This document shows positions 23,379 to 41,908 of a DNA stretch of 64,000 nucleotides, one piece after another. The position numbers and the translations under genes were made by a program. The stretch is from NCBI GenBank assembly GCA_963281155.1, contig CAUJLY010000006.1, positions 4,092,001 through 4,156,000 of the forward strand, read 5' to 3'. Within the stretch, counting starts at the first letter, position 1, and every line of letters starts with the position of its first letter. The notes beneath the pieces were generated by a model. The model was not told the DNA's origin and did no database searches. It worked only from the letters and a program-made list of their open reading frames with translations. This DNA comes from Rhabditophanes sp. KR3021. Taxonomy: Eukaryota; Nematoda; Chromadorea; Rhabditida; Alloionematidae.

Positions 23379-25520
23379 TTTGGAATTACTTTCGAATAAA
23401 GTTATCTGAATTATAGAATGAGTATAGAGATATTTGACTAATCCACGTAATACTGACCAAATCCCACCCATATATTACATGTGAAACTAAATTAGAGATT
23501 AAAAAGATCAGTTAAATCTGATTAGAGGCTTTTTCTTTGACTTAATTCCAATAATTGGGGCAATCAGATAAATCGGAAGGTCATCTGCTTGAGTTTGTCC
23601 GAATATTGCCTATTTCTGTTAAGATTTTAAATTTTATTTAGGTTTAAAGTAATATCTGATCCATTTAAAAGAAAATGTTCCTGGGTTCATGTCGCAAATT
23701 GAAAATAGCAATTTGCAGTATAAAACACTTTTATTTTTAATGATAATAAAATTGTTGAACAATTAAAAATTAATAAAAAGTTGAAAGAACAAGGGATTTA
23801 AAATGTAGCACCAGGAATTAAGACTACTTACAGATTAATCTAATTACAAAAAAAATAATAAAAACAAAAAACGACATATTTTGCTGAAAGAAGATGTGTG
23901 TTGGGTATTATAATAAGTATTAATATTCAAATATTTATCCAAAAGTTGTAGTACAAATTTATATATGAAAATAAATGTACACGATCAACGCGACATGTAA
24001 GATAAGCATGAAAAATTACAATAGAAAATATATCAAGAATGGTTAATATTGGTAATTAGTGTGATGATGGTTTATTTACGCAATATACTAAGGTACGAAA
24101 ATTGATAAGATTTGAGAGAAACTAACAACACATCGACAAAAAGACACAATCTCGCTGTCAATCTACAATTTATATTTAAAAGCACGTTAAGAATGTTAAT
24201 ATGGAGGATTCGTATATAACATAAATTAAAATTAGTAAATACAGGTACATTTATTTTGGTCATAAACAGTTCCTTGTTTAGTTGTTTGTTAAAAAAGTCT
24301 CTTTAGTTGAAATAAATAGGCACAATAAAACTAACTTTATGAGAATATCAAATATTAATTCATTTGTTTATATACTGCTCAACGATAATATAATAAGTTA
24401 ATAATATACGTTGAAAATGTATAATAATGAGAGTTTTAAAAATAATTTTATGTAGTTAATGAAAGATACAAGCGTTGTGTATATGATTTTAAATAAAAAT
24501 TGAAAGAAGCGAGATAAGTCAGTAATTTTAGGAGTCAGGATTAAGGCTGTGCTCAAAGACGGTATTAGGTAGACTGGCAGTTACTTGGCAATTAAAATAT
24601 TAATTTAATGGGATAACAATATAAATTTAGTGATGCATGTTGTATTTGGGATATTTTTCTTAGATTAAGATAGATAGACAAAGGATTGTTGGTTCACTTT
24701 AATGACAAAATCATTATATACAATACAAACCAAGTATTGTAGGAAAGATGGTATGTGGTTTCACTGCTGGTTTAAAAAAGGCACTTTGGGACGCTGAACG
24801 CGAAACATGTATCTATGACAATTATAATCATTAAAGCTAACCTTAAACCAAACTAATTTAATTTACAAAAATAAAAACAACTTGAAATAATACAAGGTAA
24901 AAGCACGAAAAGTTTATGTTAAGAAATGTATCATCAAATAGGGTTAAATAAACAATTTGGATCAAGACAAAATAGAGAAGAGTACCCTGGGATTGTTAAG
25001 ACAGCTAAATTAATAATAATGGTTAAGAACCGGAACCATAAAAGCCACTACGGCTATTTAAAAAGAGATCGTTGTACTGAATGCGAAAATAAATTGAAGG
25101 TTTTCACAGAAATGGTGTCAATTAGTTTGAAATATCATTAAAGTTAATATGCAAATGTTAAGTTCTCTTCGATCATTCGAGATACAAAAAATATAGTCTG
25201 TTGGTGTATGTATGCATATATTAGAAGGCATCTTATATGAAACCAAGTATCAAACATGATTAGAAGTAAGATGTATGTAATGGATGGTGAGCACGAAAAT
25301 ATTAAGTGTATTTTCAAAAATAAATTTGGAAACAATAGAATCTAGGTTGTCTGTGTGAGTTTGTAATCAAAATTGCACCATCTGTAAGATTATTCTTAAG
25401 GGTTTATCCAAGAAAAGCCTTATGTACGGGGAGATTTGATGAAAGAATAGATAATAAAAAGGACTGTCAAACAAATGTATTTCGATCATCTCAAGCCATC
25501 CAAGATTAATTAATAAAATT
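23379..25520. other. Intergenic region, no gene recognised
   Basis: About 2.1 kb. Open stretches at 24072-24263 (-), 24926-25141 (+) and 25144-25335 (-) are short and unsupported. It should hold the promoter of the small secreted-protein gene on its left and the 3' UTR of the LIN-29-like gene on its right. Confidence 0.4.
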
Positions 25521-31100
<5,580 letters not shown>

Positions 31101-32400
31101 TTGAACCCTCTTGATGTGAACATTAAAAAATGATGGTAGTATGAGAAGGTGACAAAATTGAGGATATGTCCCCTGACTAGATTATACCGAAGAAGAGTCA
31201 ACGTGGCTCCCCTCAATTTCAGTTACTTTATGAATCCCCATTATTCAGCCCGTCGACTACAATCAAAGGCATCCCCTCTAAATCATCACATTGGCAGTCT
31301 CTTTTTGTCATCTTGTACTTCTCGCTCTCTCTCTTTTACATTTAATGTAAAAATGTAAAAAATGATGAAGCTCCCACGAACACTCGCACTACTATTTCTA
31401 TTACCGCATTATTCTTCTCTACTTTTCTTTTAAAATGTTGTGCTCTCTTTATCCCAACCCAGGCATTTTTTATGCTTGTATTTTAATATTGTGGGGACAC
31501 AGAAGAGTAAGAGCTTTTTTATAATAGAAATATGTTCGTCGCCATCATCGTCACAAATTTATATGATCTTCCCCCTTTACATCGTGTGTCGCCAGTTCTC
31601 TGTCCGAATCTGCACTCATTATGTTTCAATGTTGTAAACTATATAGGAAGCAAATGCACTTCCATCCTGGACACTTTTCGTTTATTTGCACTAATACATA
31701 TTGTTCAGTGTCTCTGACTCTCTCTCGGAATTGCCCAAGTACCCAGGCACGATCCTTCAACTGGCTTCAAAGGCAGTTGATGATGTTCAGTGGTAGTGCG
31801 GCCGTTCATGTGGATGTCTTTCAAGTATATAATGAACACAAGAATGTTTTAAGCGGTCTGTGAGACATTTAATAAACACATACATACTAATATTATCAGC
31901 CACCCCGATTACGTGCAGTCATTTTTTACAGCCATTTTTTGAGATATGAGTTGTGTGCACGTTCGTGCCAGTCAGTTGACAAACAATTGTACTGCAACAC
32001 ATTGAAACTTTTTCAAAGTACTCCTTCAATAAGTACCCGTCCCCTTTATTTTCAAGCGACTACTTTTTTTATGTTGTCATCAACAACGTTCAAAATCTTA
32101 ACCATCAAAATTCAGTGATGGTAACAAAGGTATCATAGAACTTCCAATCCACAACTACAATAATCAAACCTCTCTTATTACATCCAAACTTGACTTGGAG
32201 AAAAAGTCGCTACGATCGAAGCTCGCTAACTAACATTGGAATGTGTGCAATCGTGGTTGCACTAACTGACCGAAACAAGTGCAAACAAGTCCACATACAC
32301 TCATGATGTCTACAAAAACAATTTGCCATTCCTAGTTTTATTATGTCTCAACTGCTTTTTTTTGCTAGGGAAGCTGTCTGGAATCGGTCATTTTTTAAGA
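31101..32400. other. GC-richer, pyrimidine-rich (plus strand) block, candidate promoter or 5' exon region
   Basis: Here the plus strand turns C/T-rich and locally less AT-rich (for example 31200-31330 and 31680-31760). Open stretches on both strands overlap, including a minus-strand one at 30911-31216, but none has a clear donor or known motif. It could be the promoter or first exon of the LIN-29-like gene; this is inference. Confidence 0.25.
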
Positions 32401-35400
32401 GCCATTTCCCACAAAACAAGCGTGTAGTTTCTTTTTATAAATGTCTAAATTTATGTAGTACATTTATGAATGTGTGAAACTTAGGGCATTAATCCTAGCT
32501 TTAATGCTTGGCTTTAACAATAGGGCTTCTCTCTAAAAAGAAAGACAAATGACAATAGAATGTATAATAGTGTATTTTATCCCATATTTTAATTAACGCA
32601 TTTTTGTTTTGATAAAAAGCGGTGAAAGGTGACTTTTAAAATACGTTCTCAACTTCATTTTTTCTACATTTCATAATATGTAGTTAAAGGGCGATGAGAC
32701 TGGATGATACTATTTTTGAGTCAATTAAATAATATTATATGGTTTTGTGGTATCATTTGACAAATAAAAAATTCTTTTGAAATGCCGCCATTAAGTTCAA
32801 AAATAAATTAAACTCACTACTGCGTTGTCATTTCGACAATCGCTTGATTAACAACCCATTACAAACCAACCAAAAAGGTTATTATTACAGTATGACAATT
32901 TTTTACCTGTTCAAACCTTTTTGATATTGTCCTTCGTTTAAAACTTTCTACAAAATTCAAAAAATTATTTCTTTTTAAATCCATTTACCTATCTAGTGCA
33001 AATTGCTTTTATATGATCAATTACCCAATCTATTTTAATGTTTGAAACGAGTGCAAATAAACGACCAATTGGCATTTAATTTATTGAAAAAGTCCATTGA
33101 AGGTCGTTGACTTAAAAATGTTGGCATCAAAAAAATGGACCATTCAAATAAAGGAAGAAACATTAGATGATGTAAAGAAATGGTATGCGATTAAGAAATG
33201 ATCCCCAGGTATTTTTTGTGTGTATTTTATTATCTTTGACTAAGACACGCACCGCGAAATAGACGTATTAAAAAGAGTCACCAATACAGCTGTTTTATTT
33301 CCTTTGCAAAGAAACTTTTTATTGTTGGAATGTTTGTGAAGACAATTAGATAGCCGTTCCGGGGCGCAGTGATAAGTGTCAACTATTGTGTATAAATGTA
33401 TATAATAGATGTTAATGCAGCTATATGAACCCCTTCTTCCAGACAATACATACTTATTGTCTCACGTAATCAAGTCACTCAACCATTGTTACAATTTGAA
33501 AGAAACTTATATTCACTAAATTTGACATTTATTGGTAAAAGTATATATTTTCTGACACCGATTCAATCGTCGTCCGAGCCTACGTAAAATGAATCAAATT
33601 TCATAATCCGAATTGTTTTTTGGACTTTTTATAAGATATGCATTAGAAGTCTGACAAGTCAGAATGACGATGTAAAAATGTATTAAACAAAAGTATAAGA
33701 AAACATACAAATGAAGTAGCTAACAAAAATAGATTTTCTAAATAAATAAATAAACAATAAATATGCACAATAAACATTTTTAATTGTCAAATCAAATTTA
33801 TCTGCATTTACATGTTTTTAAAGTTTAAGCTAGCAATAAAAATAAAAGTACGCTGCCTAATCACATATTATTGTTGATTCACCATCTCATAATTAAAGTC
33901 ACATTCAACAAATTTATCAATTCATGTGCCTTGCTTCTTTTATCAATTAATAACATCTCAACTTATTACACTCAGATGTTTTTTGAATGATCTTTTGAAT
34001 GGTGGTAAAAACTTGTTTGTTAAGGCTATTTTAACTGCATATAATTGAGCAAGTCAGCCATTTTTTTCAAAAATTGTTACAGACATTATTTTGATGTTGA
34101 AGTATATATTTATCGAAACTAAAGTATATTTACAATATCAAAAAGTTGTAAAAATAGAAACCTATTCTCAGAATAAGCAATGTTTTTATGTGGCAAAAGT
34201 TGATATATCAAAAAATTGATAAAATGCACATCAATTTGTAACTACTTTCCACATCGCTTTCTGGAAATGATACGAGGACATAAAATCAAATACTCAGGAA
34301 TGACACCAGAGCATAAAATTGTTTACATACTTAGGTTCTTTGTTAATTTTACCGAATTTAGTGGAAGAGTATCAAATTACCGGTTAACTTATGCAAATTT
34401 GCCCTCCAAATTAAGTAAATTGTATAGGAATTTCTCCTACACAATACGACTTTATTTTTAGTTATTTTTTAAAACTTTGACAAAAAGTCTGGGTGATGTC
34501 AATTGTTGAGAGAAGGTTGAATGATGATAAAAAAATGATATTAACAATTCAATAAGAATCATTATGCTCCCTGGTAGTAGCAGTACTTGATACATACTTT
34601 TTAAAAGATTGGAATATAAAAAGAAGGTTTGTTAAGATGTCGACATAGTTTTACCTTAGACTTGTAAAAAATTGCTTTGCAAATATATTTTTAATATATT
34701 TGTTTATACCTATATTCTCGAAATAAGTGAATTAGACTTTTTTAATTAAAAATGTAACGAAATGTTTCCTTTACCTTAAGTTTGAAGGCTAAACTAGACG
34801 CGTGAAAAGAGTATGTATATGTTGTGTGCATTGGTGTGAGCTCATATTTGATTGAAAAAGAAAGAAGATGAGGACAGTCATTTTTTAGAGAAAAATTTTA
34901 ACTAGGGAGATTCAACATAATCTTGACAAAAAAATTGGTACATTTCTTTATATCATTTTTTGAGATTAATCAATCAAAAAGACATTCTTAATTGAAAATG
35001 CGTAGTTTTTTGGGGTTGATAAGTAACGAATGTTCGCTGATTAATATAATCATTATGAATGTTACAATTTTATTTACTTGTTTGTTAACAGAGTGTAAAT
35101 TTTCACCAGACACAAATCACACCTCATAAATTAGTTTGAAACAAGTTAATTTTTTCCTTTGAAGTTCCCACATAGCGTAATTAATATCAGATTGCATATT
35201 CTTTTCAAAATAAATTATCTGAAACTTGATCAAAAACACAGAAGTAGACATAGGTAATTGTATTCGCTTATCTAAGATATCAAACTTCAAACTGCACAGT
35301 TAAGTCGACTAAAATTACTCCATTTCATTGGGTATCATTTATATCAATTTATGATAAAGCTACCATGAAAGATGAAAAATAGCGCCTGGAGAAATTATTT

Positions 35401-38400
35401 TTTTGAAAATTATGATGCCTTTGCACTCTCAATCATTATCGTTCTAGGGCTTATGTATCCGCTTTTCTTTTGGATGTTATAAATTACTATATTTGGAATG
35501 TGATACAGAAGTCTATTTTAAGAATTTAAATTGATAATGTATAAAATCCATCCTTAGTTTTTTAATACTCTTTATGTGTATGTTTTTTGGTTTGGTATAG
35601 TTAAAGACCAGACACAGATGGATTGTATAAATAAAAAATTAAATAAAATAGCCATTTGACAGACTGCTTTAGCTTATGATTTTAAGGGTATAATGTAGTT
35701 TATTGTCAAGGGGGTTCATGAAAAAAGTGTACAATTACACACTCATTTTTATGTACTTATTTTTGGTACAATATAAAATACAAAGAGAGAAAGTTCGCTT
35801 TACAAAAAAAGTGTAGCCTATTAAATAACAGTCTATTCAAGTTTTTTATGACATTTACCCAGTTGATCTCAGCTTTTTCAAACTAATATACTAGGTTATC
35901 ACTTCTTGTTCGATGAAAAAGTATGTTTGTTGAGTTTTGCACAACCGATCAAACAACATACGTCTAGTCTCGCATATCACTCAGTGTCTACTTGTTTTAT
36001 CATATGAAAGCAAAAATTAGCTACTGATAGGCTAATAATTAGTGAAATATATCACTTTTTCAAATCCAACCATCTGTGAATTATAAAAGAATACTTATTT
36101 TTTAAAAACATTTTTGCTCATTAATCTTTTGTGTCTTTTTGCTGAACAAATTATTTTTGATCGAAGATTAATGGATCTCAAAAAAGAAATTAACTGCTGT
36201 GAGACTGGCACAGAAGAAATTAAAAATTCTAGGTTACATTTATAAAGTATATTGATGAAACTACATAAATTGTTTTTTTAATAGTCCATTGCACTTGTCT
36301 TTTTTGTGAATTAGTTAGATAACGTCCACCAAAAAATAAAGGTCTATCGGTGTTGGGTTTAAAAAATGTAGACCGTTTCTATTGAATAATTACTTTTCTT
36401 TATCTGACTAATCTACTTTATCAATGACATTTTGTATCTTTTTACTGAAAGAGTTTATGGATGTATTGGGATGTTAAAGAATAACTTGAGCTATTTTATT
36501 AGTAGTTATATATCCATTTTTTCATTCAACTTAAAATGGTTCGGTGTGTGGTAAATTACTTTTTAAATAAATTTAAACAATTCAGTACCAGTGATATTAT
36601 AAATTATGGATAAAGAACGTATACTTTTACATTTAAAAAGAAGTTCAGTCTCTTTTGCCACTGGCATTGTTGTATATGCAAGGAAGTATGTAAATTGATA
36701 AGGTCGACTCATCTTTTCCACAACACTAGCAACAAAAAATAAGTTTGATGGGTCGTTGTCCAGACAATTTTTCTAAAGGCATCATCATTTGTCCACTCTT
36801 TGAGATATCATTTATATAAATATATATTTAATTCTTTTCTGAGTGTGTTTGACTTCAAGGAAATATTTTAAAAAAAGGGGGGAATTCTTCGACCGAAAAA
36901 TGTTTAAACGAGGGACCAGCCATTCACATAACGAAACATAGTTCAAGAGATAAAGATATGATGCTATAATGGAAGTCGTGGGTATATTATTCTTGTATAT
37001 AAATACACTTCTTGTGTGTAAATGTATAATGTTCATATTAAAGGAACACTGCTTTGTGCGGCAGCAACAAACGATTGGTGACAGCCTGTTCCGTGATGTC
37101 AGTGTCGTGGTTGCAGTTGTTTTTTATGCACTTTTCAATCTTTCAATAGCCGGTCAAAAAAATGAAATACAACGTTGTCCTACATTTCAATGGTGACAAT
37201 TGTATATAGAGATATATGTTGCCTTCTTCAAAAGAAACATATAAATTTACATCTTTTGACCATACAAAAATGTACATACATTTATTTTCAAATTAAAAGA
37301 GCTATCAATAGAACAAATGGTCAAAAAAATAAATTGGTATCTTGAATAATAATTAACTATGACTCAAAAATGTATCAAATATATAGATGGATGCATTGAA
37401 TTATTAATATTGAAGATTCCATAAAAAATCAAACAAATTCAATTCAACTATTCACCAAACAATTTTTAATCTCAATTTGAATTAAATTTTTTTGGTACAG
37501 CTTGATTGCCTATCAATCAAAAGATTCTCAAAAATGCTTCACTTTTTCTAAACCGAAAAAAGCATATTATGTAGGCAATCAACCTCACTGAATTCAATTT
37601 GAACCTTTTTGATTAGAAGATTTCAAAGTTGAAACACCTAATATGCATGTATTTATGTGTATTTTTTAACTCAACAAACAACACTTGGCAATGTATTATT
37701 AACAGCTTTATTGCGGTTGTTTGAAATGATTATTATAGAATAAATATCAGGTTATGATAAAGTGCCTTCCATTGAAAAAAGATTCATGCAAATAATTACT
37801 CATACTTTTGAAACGGATAAGGTTGTATTGACAATTTACAATATTTACAATAAATATCTTGATATTATTAATGATAAACTTTTTGCCCACTTTTTAATAC
37901 ATCAAATAATTCAAAATACAATATAAATCTTTGAGTCATATGAAAATGATGGTGGAAGAGACTTTTATATTAAAAAACTAGTATTAGAGTGCAATTCGCT
38001 TAACTCATACGTCATTCTGCCGTCAAAAAAAGCTAATCACATACACACAATAACATCTGTTTACAAGAATTAATTTCATTAATATTGGAAAGATTAGGAT
38101 ACCAAAAAACAATATAAATTAGCTGCTTATACTCATTCAATCACGTACTTAATTGCTTATCAGTCGTTGGCAAAAAATAAAGTATTAATAAGATCAAAAT
38201 ACTGTATTCGTGGAATTGCTAACATTAATCACCACCAAAGGGAACATTTTTTGCAGCGGTTTTTTTGAAAAAACAATATAATCTATGATATTATCAATAT
38301 CTTATTCATAGCAATAAACCGTCGCCGGAGGTCTATTTTATTGCTCCAATCTTAATTATTTTTTATTTGCCGATAAAAAGCAAACTTTAGAATAAACGAG

Positions 38401-38559
38401 GTCTTTGGAAATACTTTTTGACCGGATTTTTTGGTCAAAAAACCATACAATTGTGCTCATCACAGTCTACTTCTTTTATTTTAGTATCATTTTTTGGTGA
38501 AACTATTTTAATGGTGGAGGCCATATTTTATGTCAAAGATTACAAGGTATTAAAACATT
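32401..38559. other. Gene-poor region
   Basis: About 6 kb of AT-rich DNA. Open stretches at 33240-33446, 34216-34461, 36812-37036 and 36969-37196 are short, partly overlapping, and lack motifs or splice support. No tRNA-like B box or CRISPR-like array is seen. Confidence 0.4.
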
Positions 38560-38880
38560 ATGATGAATTATAATCGTTGCTTTGATAATAGATCTACGAG
38601 TTCAGATAATAAAAGTTGTAAGCTACAAATTATCAATAAAACTTTTTCATCATGTTTATATTTTTATAAAAATCAAACGTACCTCTGTAATGAAAATGTA
38701 TTGGACCATTGTTGCAAAATAGAGATGTGTGATGTAATGATAAAGCGATTACCAGAAGACAAAAAAGATTCTGAAATGCAAAGGTTAAAAAATTTAAATA
38801 TAAAATTTAATATTACACGTGTAAATAAAGACCTACTACTAGTAGGATGTAAACATATTAAAGTGAATGAAAAAGTTTGA
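38560..38880 (+). CDS. Small Cys-rich open frame, hypothetical
   Basis: The frame has 106 codons and nine Cys, grouped in CFDNRS...CKLQ, SSCLYFYKNQTYLC, DHCCKIEMC and VGCKHIK, plus three NxT/NxS sites (NKT, NQT, NIT). The CC-x4-C ending resembles the end of small extracellular disulfide modules. There is no signal peptide, so if real it would be a later exon of a gene whose first exon is upstream, or a chance frame. The surrounding DNA is intergenic in character and I find no clear acceptor immediately in front of the ATG. I cannot assign a family. Confidence 0.28.
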   Translation: MMNYNRCFDNRSTSSDNKSCKLQIINKTFSSCLYFYKNQTYLCNENVLDHCCKIEMCDVMIKRLPEDKKDSEMQRLKNLNIKFNITRVNKDLLLVGCKHIKVNEKV

Positions 38881-40351
38881 GCTTTAGTTCTTTTACTAAT
38901 TTTGTAAAATTATCCATATGTTTATTGTCTAAACCTTTGAAACTGTCTTTACAAGAGTCAAAGCCTCCAACGTCATAACATTAAAAGTATAGACTTAGTG
39001 CACTTGGGATCGTGTATTTTTACCTGTGAAAATTATTTGGGCATTTAATTAAACATCAAACGAGTGCAACGACAATTTTTATTTTATGAGAAATCATATA
39101 TAGGCTTGTTCTTAGTAGGATTTAAAGAATATATGCACTTTATCAATTTTAAATAACTCGCAATATTCATATCACACACACAAATGTTATCCTTATCGTG
39201 TGTATTATTTTTTGGTTGCCTACAGAAACATATATACTACATCTATTTATATACGATACTCTTTTTGAAACCACGTCTTGAATATAACAGCTAATTTATA
39301 CTATATGTTATAATTTTTATAATGAAAGTCATTTATTGAAAGTGCTATCTATTATTTGGATGGTCTTTAGAATGGATACCTATGTTAAGGTGTCTTTTGA
39401 AAAGCCATGTACTGAGCCTGCTTCGTGCTCATACCATTTATTAATATATATAATTTTATTTGAACTTTCACAATATCGGTACCAATTACAAAAGGCTTTG
39501 TTAAATTAAAGTGTAAAGCGCAAGAGTAACATAAGGGAAGTTATAAATATTCATTTATCAATATTTAAATTACACGGATGTGTTACATAAGGTGGGAAGA
39601 TTTGGCTCTTTTAATTGTTCCGCAAATTTAATACATATGTATTCATATTAATAACAAAGCTTGATAATACAATAATTTTTAAAGAATATAAGAAGCAAAA
39701 AGGTATATATATGTATACACGCACAACCCATTCAATTCTTGATAAGTCTAATTGCCAAAGATGAATTACTCATAAAGCATCAATTGAAAAGTTATATTCT
39801 ATAATTTTATTTGAAAAATACTTTTTATTTGTTGAAAGATGTTACTCATGTTCTTCTATTGTTTTCATTAAAATGACGTTATTACATACAAATGATGAAT
39901 ATTCTTCTGTGATAACAATAACCACAATGCCGAGTTATATTTTGTAAGGAACTTTGAATTATAACAAATTAAAAAGGTCTAATCACTATTATACTATTTA
40001 TTAATATTGGTAGGGGACTATGTTATCGAGGATATGTAAAATCAAATATTAATTAATTGGTATTTGATGTTAGAAATAGTAATATCAAATATAAACATCA
40101 ATTAGAAATCTATCAACAATTTGTATTAACACATTTTGCAAATAATTAAAGTGTAATAAATATTGATAAAAAATATCTGTACAATATTATAATTAATGTC
40201 TTTTTAACTTATATTAATTTTATTCCGATCAAATTAAAGTTATTTAAGAATGTTGATGAAGCTGATGGTGTTTTTGCATAATTAAATCGTATTTTCACTG
40301 CATATTGGATGAAATTTGATGATAACTTGGAGAAAATTAACTTTATTGTGC
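38881..40351. other. Intergenic region, no gene recognised
   Basis: About 1.5 kb of very AT-rich sequence. It probably carries the 3' UTR of the minus-strand gene ending at 40352. No feature is recognised. Confidence 0.45.
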
Positions 40352-41672
40352 TCATGATCGAGATGATCCTTGTTCAGATCGGTGGGTACTCGGCCTTCCT
40401 CCTCTCTACAAGTTTATTAAATTAACACATTTTGTAAAATATCAAACTTACTCTTGCGGTATTCTTTCTGCCACTCACACTATCTGTAGTAACAAATCTT
40501 AATAATCTCTGTCTTCTTGGATCAAAGTCCTTCTGAACGCGTGCCTTATCATTTGGCTTAGCATTTCTCCACAAATATTGGACAAACAAGCGTCTTTTGA
40601 AACCAGGATTAACTCGCTTATTATCAGTCACTTTGTCAATCATCGTGCAAATTCGATGGAATGAAGTGCAAGTTTTCCAGAATGAGTAATATCTAACTAC
40701 CTTATATACGTGATCTAATTCTACTTTTTCTCCTCTTCCATTGCTGGACCCTGGACCTCTAGCAGACATTGAAATAGACGTCCTTGGAGTTGTTGAAGAA
40801 TGCAATGAAGTGTGAGAGGAAGCATTTAATATACTCGAAGCACTGTTCTGCATCATTGATCCTGCTGAATTTGGAGCACTATGAGAGGGAGTCGTACTAG
40901 CCATTCGAGCTGATAAGATTTGTCCACCTCTAGCTGTTATGCAATTTACTTTCACAAACTTCTTCATATCATCACTGTAAAAGTATTTGGTGGGCCTAGA
41001 AGTATGTCTCCACCACTGATCGTCACCCATGATATCACCCGATTTAACTTTATCTCCATCAACAATAAAACAGTAATTGTCCGCAACCATGGTTGGAGGG
41101 ACAACTGAACTAAGCATGCTTTTGGGAGCGTTCATTAAATTTTCAAGTGCTGCTTCTGTTTGAACGGTGTCATGATGAACAGAGTGGACGGGCATATCTT
41201 TGTGGTAAATGACGGGCTCTTCTTGACTTAACAAACTTTCCGCCGTCATGCCGGTGTTGACTAATTCAAAAGCACCTAGATCGAGATCAAAAGGCGGGGA
41301 ATCTGAGCACGAAGAAGATGCATCATCATCGGCGAAAAAGTTGCTACTTTCTTCATCGACACTAACACATGAAGACATGTAATGTTGTTCGGGTGTAATA
41401 GCCTCAATCATAGCTCTTAAATTGTTTGGAAAATCGTCTGAGCAAACGGAAGGCGTCAATTCGATTGACTCTGGGACTGGTGAAAAACTGATATGTGATG
41501 GAGCACCAATATCTCTAACATCAACTTGAATCCATTCATCTGCCAAACGTTGAGCATAAACGATCTCCCATTCAGGAAGATCATCGAATTCCATCGAAGG
41601 TACAGGAGACCTAAAAATATTGTCGACAGTTTCATCTCTCGCTGTTTGAATTTCTGGTTCCCAATTACTCAT
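40352..41672 (-). CDS. Unrecognised 424-aa acidic/basic bipartite protein
   Basis: Two exons, 41672-40452 and 40405-40352 (phase 0, 46-bp intron), give about 424 residues. ATG 41672 is chosen over the in-frame TTG three codons earlier. The first 150 residues are acidic and Ser-rich (EESSNFFADDDASSSCSD). Residues 220-248 form a distinctive aromatic/basic block, QWWRHTSRPTKYFYSDDMKK. Residues 253-310 are Ser/Thr-rich and low complexity. The last 100 residues are basic and aromatic (KVVRYYSFWKTCTSFHRIC, FKRRLFVQYLWRNAKP, DPRRQRLLRFVTTDS), ending in a short Arg/Gly/Ser tail. There is no signal peptide or membrane segment. The layout (acidic region, linker, basic domain) suggests a nuclear or RNA/DNA-associated regulator, but I do not recognise the family. 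It lies about 240 bp behind the K2P channel gene on the same strand with an acceptor before its ATG, as in an operon. Confidence 0.8.
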
Positions 41673-41690
41673 ACAATGCAAGCCGGTCGT

Positions 41691-41700
41691 CTATAAAGAA
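41691..41700 (-). promoter_or_regulatory. Probable trans-splice acceptor before the unrecognised gene
   Basis: On the minus strand TTCTTTATAG precedes the ATG at 41672 by 18 bases, after a U-rich stretch. With the AATAAA just behind the upstream channel stop, this fits SL addition to a downstream operon gene. A cis intron is the alternative. Confidence 0.5.
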
Positions 41701-41908
41701 ATGATCGATGAACAGTAACATACAAAAAAGTGTAAGCTAAGCAAGGCTGTACTTGTTGTTGACGCTAATAGGATATTAATTTAAGGCATTAAAGAGAGGT
41801 GGTAGACAAAAAAACAAATACAACAACACAACGTTAAGAAGCATAATAATGATGTCACATGCAATAGATATATGATTCATAGTTTAGAGGACAAAAACAC
41901 ATTTATTT

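Noticed and set aside
36812..37196. Overlapping 74- and 75-codon frames on opposite strands.
   Set aside because: They are mutual shadows with no splice or family support.
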